Counted from the first letter of the stretch, positions 17,180 to 27,218 are shown. The stretch: 64,000 nt of DNA from Gordonia hydrophobica NBRC 16057 (GCF_001592365.1 NZ_BCWU01000007.1:1-64000); one strand, 5' to 3'. Translations and numbers: made by a program. Notes: generated by a model not told the origin, from the letters alone.

Positions 17180-17793
17180 CCCGCTCCGGAAACGAAGCGA
17201 TCTCCGACGCCGAACTCCGCGCTCAGGAGACGGCAGGCAAGAATCTGTCGCCCGTCGGCGATCTGCCCGTTTCTCCGGACACGGCCAACCTTCGCGAGGG
17301 CGCGGATCTGCATTCCGGCTTGCTTGCACTCCTGCCGCTCGTCGGCGTCTGGGAGGGCGAGGGCGAAGGTCATGACCCGCTGACCGGATCCGACTATCAG
17401 TTCGGTCAGCAGATCATCGTCGCGCACGATGGTGGCAACTACCTCGTCTGGCAGTCCCGTTCGTGGGTCCTGGACGAGCAGGGCGAGTTCGTCCGCCCCG
17501 ACCTCCGTGAATCCGGCTTCTGGCGGATCAGCGAGGACGACAACATCGAACTCATGCTGACGCACGCCGAAGGCTCCATCGAGCTGTACTACGGCCGTCC
17601 GCTCAATCAGACGTCGTGGAATCTGACCACCGACGTCACCATTCGCACCGAGACCGGCGCCCACACCGGCGGCGCCAAGCGTCTGTACGGGCTGGTCCCC
17701 GACGGCGACCTCGCCTACGTGGAAGAGCGCGTCGACGCCGACGGCGATCTGACCCCGCGTCTGTCCGCGAAGCTCCGCCGCGTCATCGGCTGA
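17176..17793 (+). CDS. Nitrobindin-like beta-barrel protein without axial His
   Basis: This 205-residue protein is of the FABP-like/THAP4-nitrobindin family (Rv0813c-like by sequence pattern and synteny). The hallmark GVWEGEGEG lies at residues 57-65. In heme-binding nitrobindins a His near the C-terminus ligates iron; here the corresponding stretch reads [12 protein letters not shown] with Arg in that place, so canonical heme ligation is unlikely. An N-terminal extension of about 45 residues precedes the barrel. The last 11 bases overlap the 3' end of the convergent cydC. A lipid or other small-molecule ligand is possible. Confidence 0.85.
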   Translation: MTRSGNEAISDAELRAQETAGKNLSPVGDLPVSPDTANLREGADLHSGLLALLPLVGVWEGEGEGHDPLTGSDYQFGQQIIVAHDGGNYLVWQSRSWVLDEQGEFVRPDLRESGFWRISEDDNIELMLTHAEGSIELYYGRPLNQTSWNLTTDVTIRTETGAHTGGAKRLYGLVPDGDLAYVEERVDADGDLTPRLSAKLRRVIG

Positions 17794-19435
17794 GTTCCAG
17801 CACCGGAACGTCCACGCCCGACACGTCCTGGTGCGTCACCACGACCACCGTTCGGTCGCCGAAGAGATCGCCGCAGATCAACGACATCAGCGTGTCCGCG
17901 TCCGCGGCGTCCAGGTGCTCGGTGGGTTCGTCCAACAGGACCACCGGCGCCGGGTGCACCAGCGCGCGAGCGAGCAGCAGGCGCCGACGCTGTCCGCCGG
18001 ACAGGGCCGCCGCGCCGCCGACCAGCCTCTCGTCGAGCCCGTCCGGCAGCCCGGCGAGCCACTCTCCCAGTCCCACCTGCGTGAGGACGGCGACGGCCTC
18101 GTCGTCCGTGACGTCGCCGCGCGCCACACGCAGATTCTCCCGGACTGTGGTCGAGAAGACATGTGCGTCCTCAGCGAAGTAGCACACCGAACTCCGCAGC
18201 CGGGAGCCCTCGACGACGACCGTCCCCGCAAGCGGCGCGCGCAGACCGGCAAGAGTCAGCAGCAGGGTCGACTTACCGACCCCACTCGGTCCGACGACGA
18301 CCTGCCGCGCGCCCGGCACCAGCCGCAACTCGGCGAGCGTCCCCAACGGATCCGTCCATCCCCAGGCCAGCCCGTCCGCCACGAGTGAGACCGGCCGCGG
18401 GTCGACGACGGGATCGGCCTCCTCGACGCCGTCGGCCTGGGCTCCGTCGACCAGCGCCAGAATGCGCCGGGCGGCCTGCCGACCGCTCTCCCACGCGATG
18501 CCCGCCTCGGTGAGCGGCGACGTGGTCTCGAACGACGACAGCGGCAGCAGGAGCAGCACACCGAAGAGCATCGGCGTGATCGCCTCCCCCGACGAGACGT
18601 CGGCCAGGGAGCCCGAGAGGCCGGACGACAACTGCACCGCGATGAGCGCGGCGGCGAGGACGCTGACACCCATCGAGAGCGGCGTGACGGCTTGGGCGGC
18701 GGCTTGCCAGCGCATGCCCGCGTCCTCGGCGCGTTCGGTACGACGATCCGCCTCCGCCACGGCGTGCAGCACCCCTGTGCGAGCCCGCGCGACGGCCAAC
18801 TCCGGACCGTGCCACAGCAGCGACGACGCCGCATCGGTCACGTCTTCGCGCGCGCGGGCGGCGTCGGCGACCTTGCGTGACGAGCCGCGTGCGGCGAGCC
18901 AGGGCGCGAGGACGCCGCTCACCAGCAGCGCAACCGCCAAGATCACTGCCGCGGGGACCGAGACGACCGCCATGATCACCACGGCGCTGAGTGACGTGAC
19001 GGCACCGATCGCCATCGGGAGGAGGCCTCGGATCACCGCGCTGCCGACCTCGTCGACGTCGTCGGCGGTCCGGGACATCACTTCGGACTGCCGCAGTCCG
19101 ACGGTGAAGCCCGCCGAACCCTGCGAGAGCGCTCGGTACAGCCGAGTGCGGGCATCGGCCATCGCCTGCAGCGCGACGTTGTGTGTCGCGAGGCGCTCCA
19201 GGTAGCGGAACACGCCGCGCGAGATGCCGAGGGCGCGCACCGCCGTGACGGCGACCGACAGGTAGAGCACCGGCGGCATCTGCCAGGCACGGGTGATGAG
19301 CCACGCCGACAGCGCGGCGAGGCCGAGCGCCGACAGCGCACCGGCGACGCCGAGCAGGATCGGAACGACGAGTCCACGCCACCGCAGCCCGGTGAAGGCC
19401 AGTACGGCGACGACGGGATCACGATCAGCGTGCAT
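17783..19435 (-). CDS. cydC: ABC exporter CydC (cytochrome bd assembly)
   Basis: This 550-residue half-transporter has an N-terminal six-helix membrane domain and a C-terminal ATPase with Walker [10 protein letters not shown], signature LSGGQRRR and Walker [13 protein letters not shown]. With CydD it forms the thiol/heme-linked exporter needed to assemble cytochrome bd. It is the last gene of cydABDC and its start overlaps cydD by 11 bases. Confidence 0.93.
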   Translation of the reverse strand: MHADRDPVVAVLAFTGLRWRGLVVPILLGVAGALSALGLAALSAWLITRAWQMPPVLYLSVAVTAVRALGISRGVFRYLERLATHNVALQAMADARTRLYRALSQGSAGFTVGLRQSEVMSRTADDVDEVGSAVIRGLLPMAIGAVTSLSAVVIMAVVSVPAAVILAVALLVSGVLAPWLAARGSSRKVADAARAREDVTDAASSLLWHGPELAVARARTGVLHAVAEADRRTERAEDAGMRWQAAAQAVTPLSMGVSVLAAALIAVQLSSGLSGSLADVSSGEAITPMLFGVLLLLPLSSFETTSPLTEAGIAWESGRQAARRILALVDGAQADGVEEADPVVDPRPVSLVADGLAWGWTDPLGTLAELRLVPGARQVVVGPSGVGKSTLLLTLAGLRAPLAGTVVVEGSRLRSSVCYFAEDAHVFSTTVRENLRVARGDVTDDEAVAVLTQVGLGEWLAGLPDGLDERLVGGAAALSGGQRRRLLLARALVHPAPVVLLDEPTEHLDAADADTLMSLICGDLFGDRTVVVVTHQDVSGVDVPVLELSR

Positions 19436-21146
19436 ACTCGGTCTCCTCGGCGAAGTCGACGATGTGATCCGCGGCGGCGAGCGTCGCGGCGCGGTGCGAG
19501 ACCATCACGACCGTGTCGCCCGCGCGGGCCCGTGCGGTGAGCGCCTCGACCACGCGGTCGGCCGTGGCGTCGTCGAGATGGGCGGTGGGTTCGTCGAGCA
19601 GCAGGAGCGGCGCCGGCGAGGCGAGCGTCCGGGTGAGCGCGAGGCGCTGCCGCTGGCCCGCGGACAGTCCGGCCCCGCCCGCACCCAGGATCGTGTCGAG
19701 TCCGGCGGGAAGATCGGCGAGGACCTCGTCGAACGCCGCTGCCCGGGCCGCGTCACGCACGGCGGCGTCCGACAGCGGCCCGAACAACGCCAGGTTCTCG
19801 GCAACGGTCCCCGGCACGATCGCGGGATGCTGCGGCAGCCAACCGACCTCCCGATGAAACTGCTCGGGAGCCAGACTCTGCACGTCGGTGTCTCGTACCA
19901 GCACTCGCCCCTCGTCGGGACGCTGCAGGCCCAGGATCGCCGCGACGACAGACGATTTGCCGCAGCCGTTGGGTCCGGTCAGCACCGTCAACGTGCCCGG
20001 ACGGATGCGCATCGACAGGCCCCGCGGCGCCCAGCCGTCACGGCCGTGCAAACCGAGCCGTTCGACCGCCACCTCGGCGCCTCGAACCGGAACGTCGACA
20101 CTGACCTGCTGTGTTCCACGTGAATCAACACCGCCCGCGTCGATGATGTCTAGGACGTCGTCGGCCGCGGCGACACCGTCTTCCGCGTTGTGGAACTGCG
20201 CACCGATCTGTCGCAGCGGGTGGTAGGCCTCGGGCGCCAGCACCAGCGCGAGGATGCCCGCATAAAGGCTCATGTCGCCGAACACCAGGCGCAACCCGAT
20301 GCTGACGGCGACCAGCGCCACGCTCAGCGTCGCCAACAGTTCCAGTACGGCGCCGGACAGGAAGGCGATCCGCAGCGAGCTCATCGTCGTGCGACGCAGC
20401 CGTTCGCCCAGGTCGGCGACCTGCCCGGCCGGTCCGTGGGCGCGGCCGAGCGCCCGCAACGTCGGCAGCCCGGTCATCAGGTCGACGAGTCGGGCGTTCT
20501 GCCTGCTCATCGCATCGAGTTTGCGGCGCGTCCGGTCGCGCGTCACGAGGCCGATCAGGACCATGAAGATCGGGATCAGCGGCAGCGTGACGACGATGAT
20601 GACGCCGGAGAGCAGATCGGTCCACAGCACCACCGCGACGACCAGCGGGGTGATGATCGCCGTGGAGAGCAGCGCGGGCAGGTATCCCGACAGGTAGTCC
20701 GACAGCCGGTCGAGGCCGCGCAGGACCACCGTCAGCGCGTGCTCGCGGTGAGTGAGCAGGTCACGGGGTGCGGTTTTGGCGGGATCGGTCATCGTGTCGA
20801 GGGCGGCGACCCGCAGTTCGTCGATGGTCGCGTGCGCGGCACGACGACCCACCCGGTCGCCCGCGTACGTCATCGCGGCCCGGGCCGCCACGGCGACCGC
20901 CAGCACGGCCAGGTGCACCGCCTGCGCATCGAGATTGCGCGTGGCCGGATCGGTGATGATCTCGGCGCCCAGCCCGGCGAGCGCGATCGCGGCGGCGACG
21001 GTGGCGATCAGCGTGCCTGCCGCGAACAGCGCACTCGCGATCACCGAGCGGCGCGCCGACCGCGACGCTCGCAGCAGCCGAGGATCGAGCGGCGGACGAC
21101 GTCGGCCCGACGTCGCCGCCGAGTCCGTCGTGTCCGCAGGCATCAT
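19425..21146 (-). CDS. cydD: ABC exporter CydD (cytochrome bd assembly)
   Basis: This 573-residue half-transporter has a membrane domain at about 35-320 (EAYHPLRQIGAQFHNAEDG marks the end, typical of CydD) and an ATPase with Walker A GPNGCGKSS, signature LSAGQRQR and Walker B LLLLDEPTAHLDD. Its ATG overlaps the cydB stop as ATGA; a second ATG follows directly. The cydC gene lies downstream as the partner. Confidence 0.94.
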   Translation of the reverse strand: MMPADTTDSAATSGRRRPPLDPRLLRASRSARRSVIASALFAAGTLIATVAAAIALAGLGAEIITDPATRNLDAQAVHLAVLAVAVAARAAMTYAGDRVGRRAAHATIDELRVAALDTMTDPAKTAPRDLLTHREHALTVVLRGLDRLSDYLSGYLPALLSTAIITPLVVAVVLWTDLLSGVIIVVTLPLIPIFMVLIGLVTRDRTRRKLDAMSRQNARLVDLMTGLPTLRALGRAHGPAGQVADLGERLRRTTMSSLRIAFLSGAVLELLATLSVALVAVSIGLRLVFGDMSLYAGILALVLAPEAYHPLRQIGAQFHNAEDGVAAADDVLDIIDAGGVDSRGTQQVSVDVPVRGAEVAVERLGLHGRDGWAPRGLSMRIRPGTLTVLTGPNGCGKSSVVAAILGLQRPDEGRVLVRDTDVQSLAPEQFHREVGWLPQHPAIVPGTVAENLALFGPLSDAAVRDAARAAAFDEVLADLPAGLDTILGAGGAGLSAGQRQRLALTRTLASPAPLLLLDEPTAHLDDATADRVVEALTARARAGDTVVMVSHRAATLAAADHIVDFAEETEYAR

Positions 21147-22195
21147 CGACTCGACTTCTGCAGCGGTAGCCCGATCGACGACGGAATCTGTTCCACCGAC
21201 AGCCGCTTGCGGAACACCCAGTAGCTGTACGCCTGGTAGCCGATCACGACCGGCGTCATGATCCCTGCGGCCCAGGTCATGACTACCAGCGTGTAGTGGC
21301 TCGACGAGGTGTTCGCCACGGTCAGCGAGTACGCGACGTCAGTGGTGGACGGCATCACGTCCGGGAACAGCGAGCCGAAGATCATCACTGAGACGCCCGC
21401 GATCGCGATGCAGGTCGCGAAGAACGCCCAGCCCTCACGACGCGCGATGGTCGCGATCACCATGCCGACGGCGGCGACGGCCGCGACGGCGACGACGCCC
21501 CACGTCCACGTGTGCCCGTACGCCACCTGGGTCCACAGGAGGAAGGCGGCGGCCACGACCGCCGTCGGGATCGCCAGGCGGATGGCGCGCTTCTGCGCGT
21601 CGTCGCGCATCTCGCCCGACGTCTTGAGTGCGACGAACACCGCCCCGTGGGTGAGGAACGCGAGCAGCGTCGTCGCTCCGCCGAGCAGCGCATAGGGGTT
21701 CAGCAGGTTGAAGAAGCCGCCGGTGTACTGGTGCTCGGCATCGATCGGCAGGCCGCGCAGAACGTTCGCGAACGCGACGCCCCACAGGATCGCCGGGATC
21801 CACGACCCGAGGCCGATCCCGACGTCGCACCAGCGACGCCAGCGGACGTCGTTGATCTTGCCGCGCCATTCGATGGCGACCACGCGCACGATGAGCCCGA
21901 TCAGGATCAGGAACAGCGGCAGGTAGAAGGCGGAGAACATGGTGGCGTACCAGCCGCCGAACGCCGCGAACAGCGCCGCTCCGCCGGTGATGAGCCACAC
22001 CTCGTTGCCGTCCCACACCGGGCCGATGGTGTTGAGCAGCAGTCGACGCCGCTTGTCGGCCAGGATCGGATCGTGCGCATCGTGCTTGTCCGGCAGCGTC
22101 ATCAGCATGCCGACGCCGAAGTCGAAGCCTTCGAGGACGAAGTACATGGTGAACATGGCCGCGATGATCACGAACCACAGGTTCTCAAGAGTCAT
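21143..22195 (-). CDS. cydB: Cytochrome bd oxidase subunit II (CydB)
   Basis: This 350-residue polytopic membrane protein begins MTLENLWFVIIAAMFTMYFV and contains EGFDFGVG, TIGPVWDGNEVWLI and GWYATMFSAFYLPLF, all hallmark CydB stretches. It is the structural partner of CydA in the high-affinity quinol oxidase. I placed the start at 22195 by this conserved N-terminus. It follows cydA by 10 bases. Confidence 0.96.
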   Translation of the reverse strand: MTLENLWFVIIAAMFTMYFVLEGFDFGVGMLMTLPDKHDAHDPILADKRRRLLLNTIGPVWDGNEVWLITGGAALFAAFGGWYATMFSAFYLPLFLILIGLIVRVVAIEWRGKINDVRWRRWCDVGIGLGSWIPAILWGVAFANVLRGLPIDAEHQYTGGFFNLLNPYALLGGATTLLAFLTHGAVFVALKTSGEMRDDAQKRAIRLAIPTAVVAAAFLLWTQVAYGHTWTWGVVAVAAVAAVGMVIATIARREGWAFFATCIAIAGVSVMIFGSLFPDVMPSTTDVAYSLTVANTSSSHYTLVVMTWAAGIMTPVVIGYQAYSYWVFRKRLSVEQIPSSIGLPLQKSSR

Positions 22196-22205
22196 CTGAT
22201 GCTCC

Positions 22206-23768
22206 TCAGTAGGCGAACGAGAGTTCGGTGGCGTCGTCGTCCGCATCGTCCTCCGACGCGATGGCGACGGAGTCCTTCACGGCGGGACCTTCGATCACGT
22301 AGCGGCGTTCGAGGTAGAACCAGACGACGCCGAGCGCACCGTAGAGCAGCGCGAAGCCGATGAGCGTGGTCCACACCATCGGCGCGGTGTTGTTGGAGAC
22401 ACCGTCCTGAACCAGCATGTGCACCTCGAGCGGCATCCCGTCGGGGTCGGCCCAGTTCGGCACGACCACCCACGGCTGTCGTCCCATCTCAGTGAAGATC
22501 CAGCCCGAGGCGTTGGCGAGGAATGGCGTCGGGAGCATCCAGAGCGCCAGTCGACCGAACCAGCGGGGCACGTCGCTGCGTTTGCGCCGCAGGAACCACA
22601 GGCAGCCGGCTGCGACGACCACCGAGCCGAGCGCCCACGTGATCATGGCGCGGAAGCTCCAGTACGTCACGAACAGGTTGGGTGCGAAGTTCTGACCAGG
22701 CATGTTGAGCGCTTCCTGGTACTGCTTCTGCAGTTCGTTGACGCCCTTCACCTCCGTGTCGAAACGGTGGTCGGACAGGAACGAGAGCATGTTCGGGATG
22801 GTGATGACGTGCTCGATGTTGTCGCAGTTGTTCTGTCTACCGATGCTGAGCACCGAGAAGGCCGCGCCGGTCTCGGTCTCGCACAGCGACTCGGCGGCCG
22901 CCATCTTCATCGGCTGCTGTTTGAACATCAGTTGCCCCTGCATGTCTCCGGTCACGAACAGTCCGAGGCCCGATCCGATGACGACCCACAGGGCGAGCAG
23001 CGCCACCGGTCGCCACAGTGTCGCGTTGTCGTGCCGGAGCTGCTCGGGCGTCGCACCCACCTGGCTCGGCGAGGTGGTCTCCGGAATGATCGACTCGTCG
23101 CCGGTCTTCGCAGCCTCTTCGATCTTGGCCGCGCGGTATCCGTTTCGCGCCATCCACCAGAGACCGATGACGGCGACGACGGTGGCAGCAGTGAGCAGGG
23201 CGCCCATGATGACGTGCGGGAAGGCGACGAGCGTCGTGTTGTTGGTGATGACCGCGATGAAGTTGTTCATCATCGGCCGGTCGCGCTCGGCATCCCATTC
23301 CACACCGACCGGATGCTGCATCCACGAATTCGCGACGATGATGAAGTAGGCCGACGCGTTGACCCCGATCGCGACGAGCCAGATGCACGCGAGGTGGATC
23401 CGTTTGGGCAGTCGACCCCAGCCGAACATCCAGAGGCCGATGAACGTGGACTCGAGGAAGAACGCCATCAGCCCCTCGAGCGCGAGTGGCGCACCGAAGA
23501 CGTCCGCGACGAAGCGGCTGTACTCGCTCCAGTTCATCCCGAACTGAAACTCCTGCACAATGCCGGTGGCGACGCCGAGAGCGAAGTTGATCAGGAAGAT
23601 CTTGCCGAAGAACTTCGTCGCGCGGAGCCACTGCTCGTTACCCGTGCGATGCCAGATCGTCTGCATCACCGCGATGAGCGGTGCGAGCCCGATCGTGAGC
23701 GGAACCAGAATGAAGTGGTAAACGGTGGTGATACCGAACTGCCACCTGGAGATGTCGACAACGTTCAC
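22206..23768 (-). CDS. cydA: Cytochrome bd oxidase subunit I (CydA)
   Basis: This 520-residue subunit carries the hemes and the quinol site. It begins MNVVDISRWQFGITTVYHFI with the heme-ligand His18, and ends with the conserved GWIFTEMGRQPWVV region near residue 430. The Q-loop is short, as usual for actinobacterial enzymes. The GTG at 23768 was chosen because the family starts there; the frame continues upstream without conservation. The oxidase gives respiration at low O2 and tolerance to NO and sulfide. A perfect 7-bp inverted repeat about 35 bases upstream probably controls it. Confidence 0.95.
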   Translation of the reverse strand: MNVVDISRWQFGITTVYHFILVPLTIGLAPLIAVMQTIWHRTGNEQWLRATKFFGKIFLINFALGVATGIVQEFQFGMNWSEYSRFVADVFGAPLALEGLMAFFLESTFIGLWMFGWGRLPKRIHLACIWLVAIGVNASAYFIIVANSWMQHPVGVEWDAERDRPMMNNFIAVITNNTTLVAFPHVIMGALLTAATVVAVIGLWWMARNGYRAAKIEEAAKTGDESIIPETTSPSQVGATPEQLRHDNATLWRPVALLALWVVIGSGLGLFVTGDMQGQLMFKQQPMKMAAAESLCETETGAAFSVLSIGRQNNCDNIEHVITIPNMLSFLSDHRFDTEVKGVNELQKQYQEALNMPGQNFAPNLFVTYWSFRAMITWALGSVVVAAGCLWFLRRKRSDVPRWFGRLALWMLPTPFLANASGWIFTEMGRQPWVVVPNWADPDGMPLEVHMLVQDGVSNNTAPMVWTTLIGFALLYGALGVVWFYLERRYVIEGPAVKDSVAIASEDDADDDATELSFAY

Positions 23769-23800
23769 TAGCGAACCTCGTTTCAGCGCCCGACACTGGA

Positions 23801-23819
23801 CTACTACATAGAGTAGTAG
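23801..23819. promoter_or_regulatory. Candidate operator of cydABDC
   Basis: CTACTAC-ATAGA-GTAGTAG is a perfect inverted repeat of 7-bp arms, 32 bases upstream of the cydA GTG, in the only stretch that can hold the cyd promoter (23769-23869). The cognate regulator is not identifiable here. Confidence 0.55.
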
Positions 23820-23869
23820 CGTTTCGGCTGGTGTAAAGAGCGTCGTGACCGAGGCAACCCGGCCCGCCG

Positions 23870-24715
23870 TTATGACCCTGCCGACTCCGCTACCAGCGCG
23901 GCGACGTCGAGCACACTCGCCGCACCCATGACCTGCTCGTCCAAGACGCGGATCCGCGCCGCCAAGGTGATCGACGACAACAGCCACACCTCGTCGGCGT
24001 CGTAGAGCTCGCTCACCTGCAGCGCAGACTCAGACGTCTCGATGCCCCGCGCCGCCGCCAGCTCGAACAACGCCTCCTGCGTGGTGCCGGGCAGGATGCC
24101 GTCGTCCCGTCGGGGCGTCACCAGCACGCCGTCGATCACCGCCACCACCGAACTGCGCGGACCCTCCAACACCGTGCCGTCCGCGGCGAGGAAGACGGCG
24201 TCGTCCACTCCCAACGACTGCACGTGCCGCAACGCAGCGACGTTCGCCGCATAGCTGAGCGACTTCACCCCGGTCAGGAGCCACGGCGCCGTCGCCGCCA
24301 GGCCCGGCCGATAGGCGGTGGGCAGCGACACCGCGCGCACGCCGTCACGCCGAGCGACAGCCGCGCGCGCGGGCGCCGGGGTGATCGACACGAACAGCGT
24401 CGGCCGCCCGTCACCGCCGTCACGGCCACGCGTGTACACCACGCGCAACACCCCGTCCGCGGGCGACGACCACTCCCGCACCGCGACACCGACCGCCCGC
24501 TCGACCTGCGCCGGATCGACGGCCGGCAACCCCGCCGGCCCCACGCTCGCGGCCAGCCGACGCAGATGACGTGCCAGCCCGCACACCCCGCCGGCGCGGA
24601 CCAGCATGGTCTCGAACACTCCGTCGCCGTGCAGCAGCCCGAGATCGTCGGCGTGCAGCAGTGGAACGTCGGGGTCGCAGACCCGCCCTTCGCCGGAGAC
24701 CAGCACTCGCGTCAT
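23870..24715 (-). CDS. pabC: Aminodeoxychorismate lyase / class IV aminotransferase (PabC-like)
   Basis: This 281-residue fold-type IV PLP enzyme has the catalytic lysine Lys151 in LLTGVKSLSYAANV, the HGDGVFETM motif near residue 30 and the GILPGTTQEALFELA phosphate-binding region. PabC converts aminodeoxychorismate to p-aminobenzoate for folate; some homologues act on D- or branched-chain amino acids. Synteny with Rv0812 and proximity to the folate-linked ygfZ gene favour the PabC role. Confidence 0.82.
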   Translation of the reverse strand: MTRVLVSGEGRVCDPDVPLLHADDLGLLHGDGVFETMLVRAGGVCGLARHLRRLAASVGPAGLPAVDPAQVERAVGVAVREWSSPADGVLRVVYTRGRDGGDGRPTLFVSITPAPARAAVARRDGVRAVSLPTAYRPGLAATAPWLLTGVKSLSYAANVAALRHVQSLGVDDAVFLAADGTVLEGPRSSVVAVIDGVLVTPRRDDGILPGTTQEALFELAAARGIETSESALQVSELYDADEVWLLSSITLAARIRVLDEQVMGAASVLDVAALVAESAGS

Positions 24716-24804
24716 CGCTCTACGATGTCACGTCCCGTGCCGGATTCGCGGCAGTGGGAACCATCTGCCATCGCACCACCCGGCTCGTGATGCACCATGG
24801 GCCG

Positions 24805-25662
24805 ATGACCACCGAACGCATCGCCGTCGTGACCGGCGCCAGCCGCGGCGCAGGCAAAGGCATCGCCCTGGCTCTCGCCCAACCCGGAACCACCGTCTAC
24901 GTGACCGGACGCACCGTGGAACCGGGCCGCGCCGACCTCCCCGGCACCATCGGCGAGACCGCCGACGAGATCACCCGCCGCGGCGGCACCGGCATCGCCG
25001 TCGCCGTCGACCACTCGGACGACGACCAGGCGGACGCACTCTTCGACCAGGTCCGAGCCGACCACGGCCGCCTCGACATCCTGGTGAACAACGCCACCGC
25101 ACTCCCAGCGGGCCTCACCGAGAAGGGGCCCTTCTGGAACAAGGGGCTCGGTCTCCTCGACCTGCACGGCGTCGGCCTGCGCTCCACCTACGTCAGCACG
25201 TACTACGCGGCGCCCCTGCTCATCGAGACCGGCGGCGGGCTGGTGGTGCACACGTCATCGTTCGGCGGCACCTGCTACATGCACGGCCCGGCGTACGGCT
25301 CGGGCAAAGCCGCCGTCGACAAGATGGCGCACGACATGGCCGTCGACTTCACACCGTTCGACGTCGCCGTCGTCTCCCTGTACATGGGCCTGCTCAAGAC
25401 CGAACGCACCCTGACGGCCTTCGAGGCGAATCCGCAGATGTACGCCGGGCTCGCCGCCACCGCCGAAACCGTCGAGTTCCCCGGCCGCATCATCGACGCG
25501 CTGTCCCGCGACCCGAAGCGCATGGAACGCTCGGGTCAGATCCTCATCGGCGCCGAGCTCGCGACCGAACTCGGCGTCACCGACGTCGACGGCAACCAGC
25601 CGCCATCGCACCGCCGATTCCTCGGCGATCCGCCGACCTTCTCCGCCGCCGTCGTCGAGTGA
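24805..25662 (+). CDS. Short-chain dehydrogenase/reductase
   Basis: This 285-residue SDR has the NAD(P) motif TGASRGAGKG at residues 12-21, NNAT replacing the usual NNAG, and the catalytic pair YGSGK (Tyr168, Lys172 by approximate count). Its family is the one with an extra C-terminal region, often called dehydrogenase/reductase SDR member 1-like. The start at 24805 (MTTERIAVVTG) was preferred over an in-frame ATG five codons upstream. It is divergent from pabC and interrupts the conserved order. Substrate unknown. Confidence 0.85.
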   Translation: MTTERIAVVTGASRGAGKGIALALAQPGTTVYVTGRTVEPGRADLPGTIGETADEITRRGGTGIAVAVDHSDDDQADALFDQVRADHGRLDILVNNATALPAGLTEKGPFWNKGLGLLDLHGVGLRSTYVSTYYAAPLLIETGGGLVVHTSSFGGTCYMHGPAYGSGKAAVDKMAHDMAVDFTPFDVAVVSLYMGLLKTERTLTAFEANPQMYAGLAATAETVEFPGRIIDALSRDPKRMERSGQILIGAELATELGVTDVDGNQPPSHRRFLGDPPTFSAAVVE

Positions 25663-25676
25663 CGCGCACAAACTCG

Positions 25677-25682
25677 TAGACT
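25677..25682 (+). promoter_or_regulatory. -10 box TAGACT of a leaderless transcript
   Basis: TAGACT ends 7 bases before the ATG at 25690. It lies just after the SDR stop codon. Confidence 0.5.
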
Positions 25683-25689
25683 CGGACAC

Positions 25690-26862
25690 ATGCCGTCTCC
25701 GTCGCCGATCCTCACGTCCCATCCCGGTGCAGTCCCCACCCCCGAAGGCGATCCGAGTCCAGGCGTCGCCTGGCACTACGGCGATCCCCTCGGCGAACAG
25801 CGCGCCGCCACCCGGCGCGCGGCGATCGTCGACCGGTCCGACCGCGCCGTCATCGAACTGTCCGGCGACGAACGCCTCACCTGGCTGCACACCATCTCCA
25901 CGCAGCACCTGACTGGGCTCGCCGATCGACGCAGCGCCGAGAACCTGTCGCTCGACGGCAACGGCCGCATCGAGGACCACTTCGTCCTCACCGACATCGA
26001 CGGCACCACCTGGGTCGACACCGAATCGTCCCGCGGCGAGTCACTCGCCGACTTCCTGACCAAGATGGTCTTCTGGGCCAAGGTCACCCCCGCCGCCCGG
26101 CCGGACATGGCGGTGCTCACCCTGCTCGGCCCCGACGTGCTCAGCGGCCCGATCGCCGAAGCCATCGGGCTGGCCGCCGACGCCACCGTCTATCAAGCCG
26201 GCGACCTCCCCGAACTGCGGCACGACGACGAGCCCCTCGGCTTCTGGCGCGTGATGCCGTCGCTCGGCGACCGCGGAACCACCCCCGTCGTCGACCTCGT
26301 GGTCCCCGAGTCCGACGTGCGCGCATGGTGGAAGCTGATCGTCGACGCGGGCGCCGCGCCCGCAGGCATGTGGACCTACGAAGCCCTGCGAGTGGCCGCC
26401 ATGCGCCCACGCCTGCACCTGGACACCGATGAACGCACCATCCCCCACGAGGTCGACTGGATCGGCGGCCCCGACGAGGGCGGCGCCGTCCATCTCGACA
26501 AGGGCTGCTATCGCGGCCAGGAGACCGTCGCGCGCGTCGCCAACCTCGGACGTCCGCCGCGCCGTCTCGTCCTCCTCCACCTCGACGGCAGCTCCGCGTA
26601 CCGTCCCACCACCGGCGACGACGTCAACGCGGGCGGACGCAAGATCGGCCGCCTCGGCACCGTCGTCGATCACTTCGAGAACGGCCTGATCGCTCTCGCA
26701 CTCGTGAAACGCAACGTCCCCGTCGACACCGAACTCGTCGTCGGCGCCCCGGACAGCCCCGACGACGCCGCCACCGCACGCATCGATCCCGACCTCTACA
26801 CACCCGACGACCAGGTGCAGCCCGGCCGTGCCGCCGTCGACCGATTGCGCGGACGCGGCTGA
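25690..26862 (+). CDS. ygfZ: YgfZ/GcvT-like folate-binding protein
   Basis: This 390-residue protein of the folate-dependent YgfZ family supports Fe-S enzyme maintenance. The diagnostic motif KGCYRGQETVAR lies at about residues 271-282 with its conserved Cys. The N-terminal and central parts show the GcvT fold, and the C-terminal barrel follows. The start matches a leaderless promoter. Synteny matches Rv0811c, next to DUF3073 and divergent from purM. Confidence 0.88.
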   Translation: MPSPSPILTSHPGAVPTPEGDPSPGVAWHYGDPLGEQRAATRRAAIVDRSDRAVIELSGDERLTWLHTISTQHLTGLADRRSAENLSLDGNGRIEDHFVLTDIDGTTWVDTESSRGESLADFLTKMVFWAKVTPAARPDMAVLTLLGPDVLSGPIAEAIGLAADATVYQAGDLPELRHDDEPLGFWRVMPSLGDRGTTPVVDLVVPESDVRAWWKLIVDAGAAPAGMWTYEALRVAAMRPRLHLDTDERTIPHEVDWIGGPDEGGAVHLDKGCYRGQETVARVANLGRPPRRLVLLHLDGSSAYRPTTGDDVNAGGRKIGRLGTVVDHFENGLIALALVKRNVPVDTELVVGAPDSPDDAATARIDPDLYTPDDQVQPGRAAVDRLRGRG

Positions 26863-26878
26863 CCCGACGTCAACCGAA

Positions 26879-26916
26879 CGACACGCAGACCCCTCATACC
26901 AGCGGTTTTCGTGTCG
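26879..26916 (+). terminator. Weak hairpin after ygfZ
   Basis: CGACACG (26879-26885) pairs with CGTGTCG (26910-26916) across a 24-base loop, 17 bases after the stop. The stem is short, so this is tentative. Confidence 0.3.
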
Positions 26917-27038
26917 CCTGTCGCAGCAATGGGACTTAATGCCGAGTGCGCGCTAGACTGTGGATACGAAAACTATTAACGAATAGAACGGGGCCGCCAC
27001 ACCGATGGCCGCCCCGTCACTGTGCGAGGGGGTCCCAT

Positions 27039-27218
27039 ATGGGCCGCGGCCGGGCAAAGGCAAAGCAGACGAAAGTTGCTCGTCAGCTGAAGTACTCCAC
27101 TCCTCATACCGACTTCGACAGTCTCCAGCGTGAACTCTCTGGTGGCGGCGACAAGTCGTATGACTCATTTTCGAGTGAGGAGAGTTGGAACAGTGAAGAG
27201 GAGTGGCGGCACGCCTGA
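27039..27218 (+). CDS. DUF3073 small acidic protein
   Basis: This 59-residue protein begins MGRGRAKAKQTKVARQLKYS and ends in a Ser/Glu-rich tail (SSEESWNSEEEWRHA). It is a conserved actinobacterial protein (Rv0810c in M. tuberculosis) of unknown role; the basic N-terminus and acidic C-terminus suggest nucleic-acid or protein binding. The start follows GAGGGGG. The 5' leader contains a short GC-rich inverted repeat (ACGGGGC at 26988 and GCCCCGT at 27011). Confidence 0.9.
   Translation: MGRGRAKAKQTKVARQLKYSTPHTDFDSLQRELSGGGDKSYDSFSSEESWNSEEEWRHA

Noticed and set aside
26988..27017. Hairpin ACGGGGC/GCCCCGT as terminator
   Set aside because: It lies in the 5' leader of DUF3073 downstream of a likely promoter and has only 7 bp.
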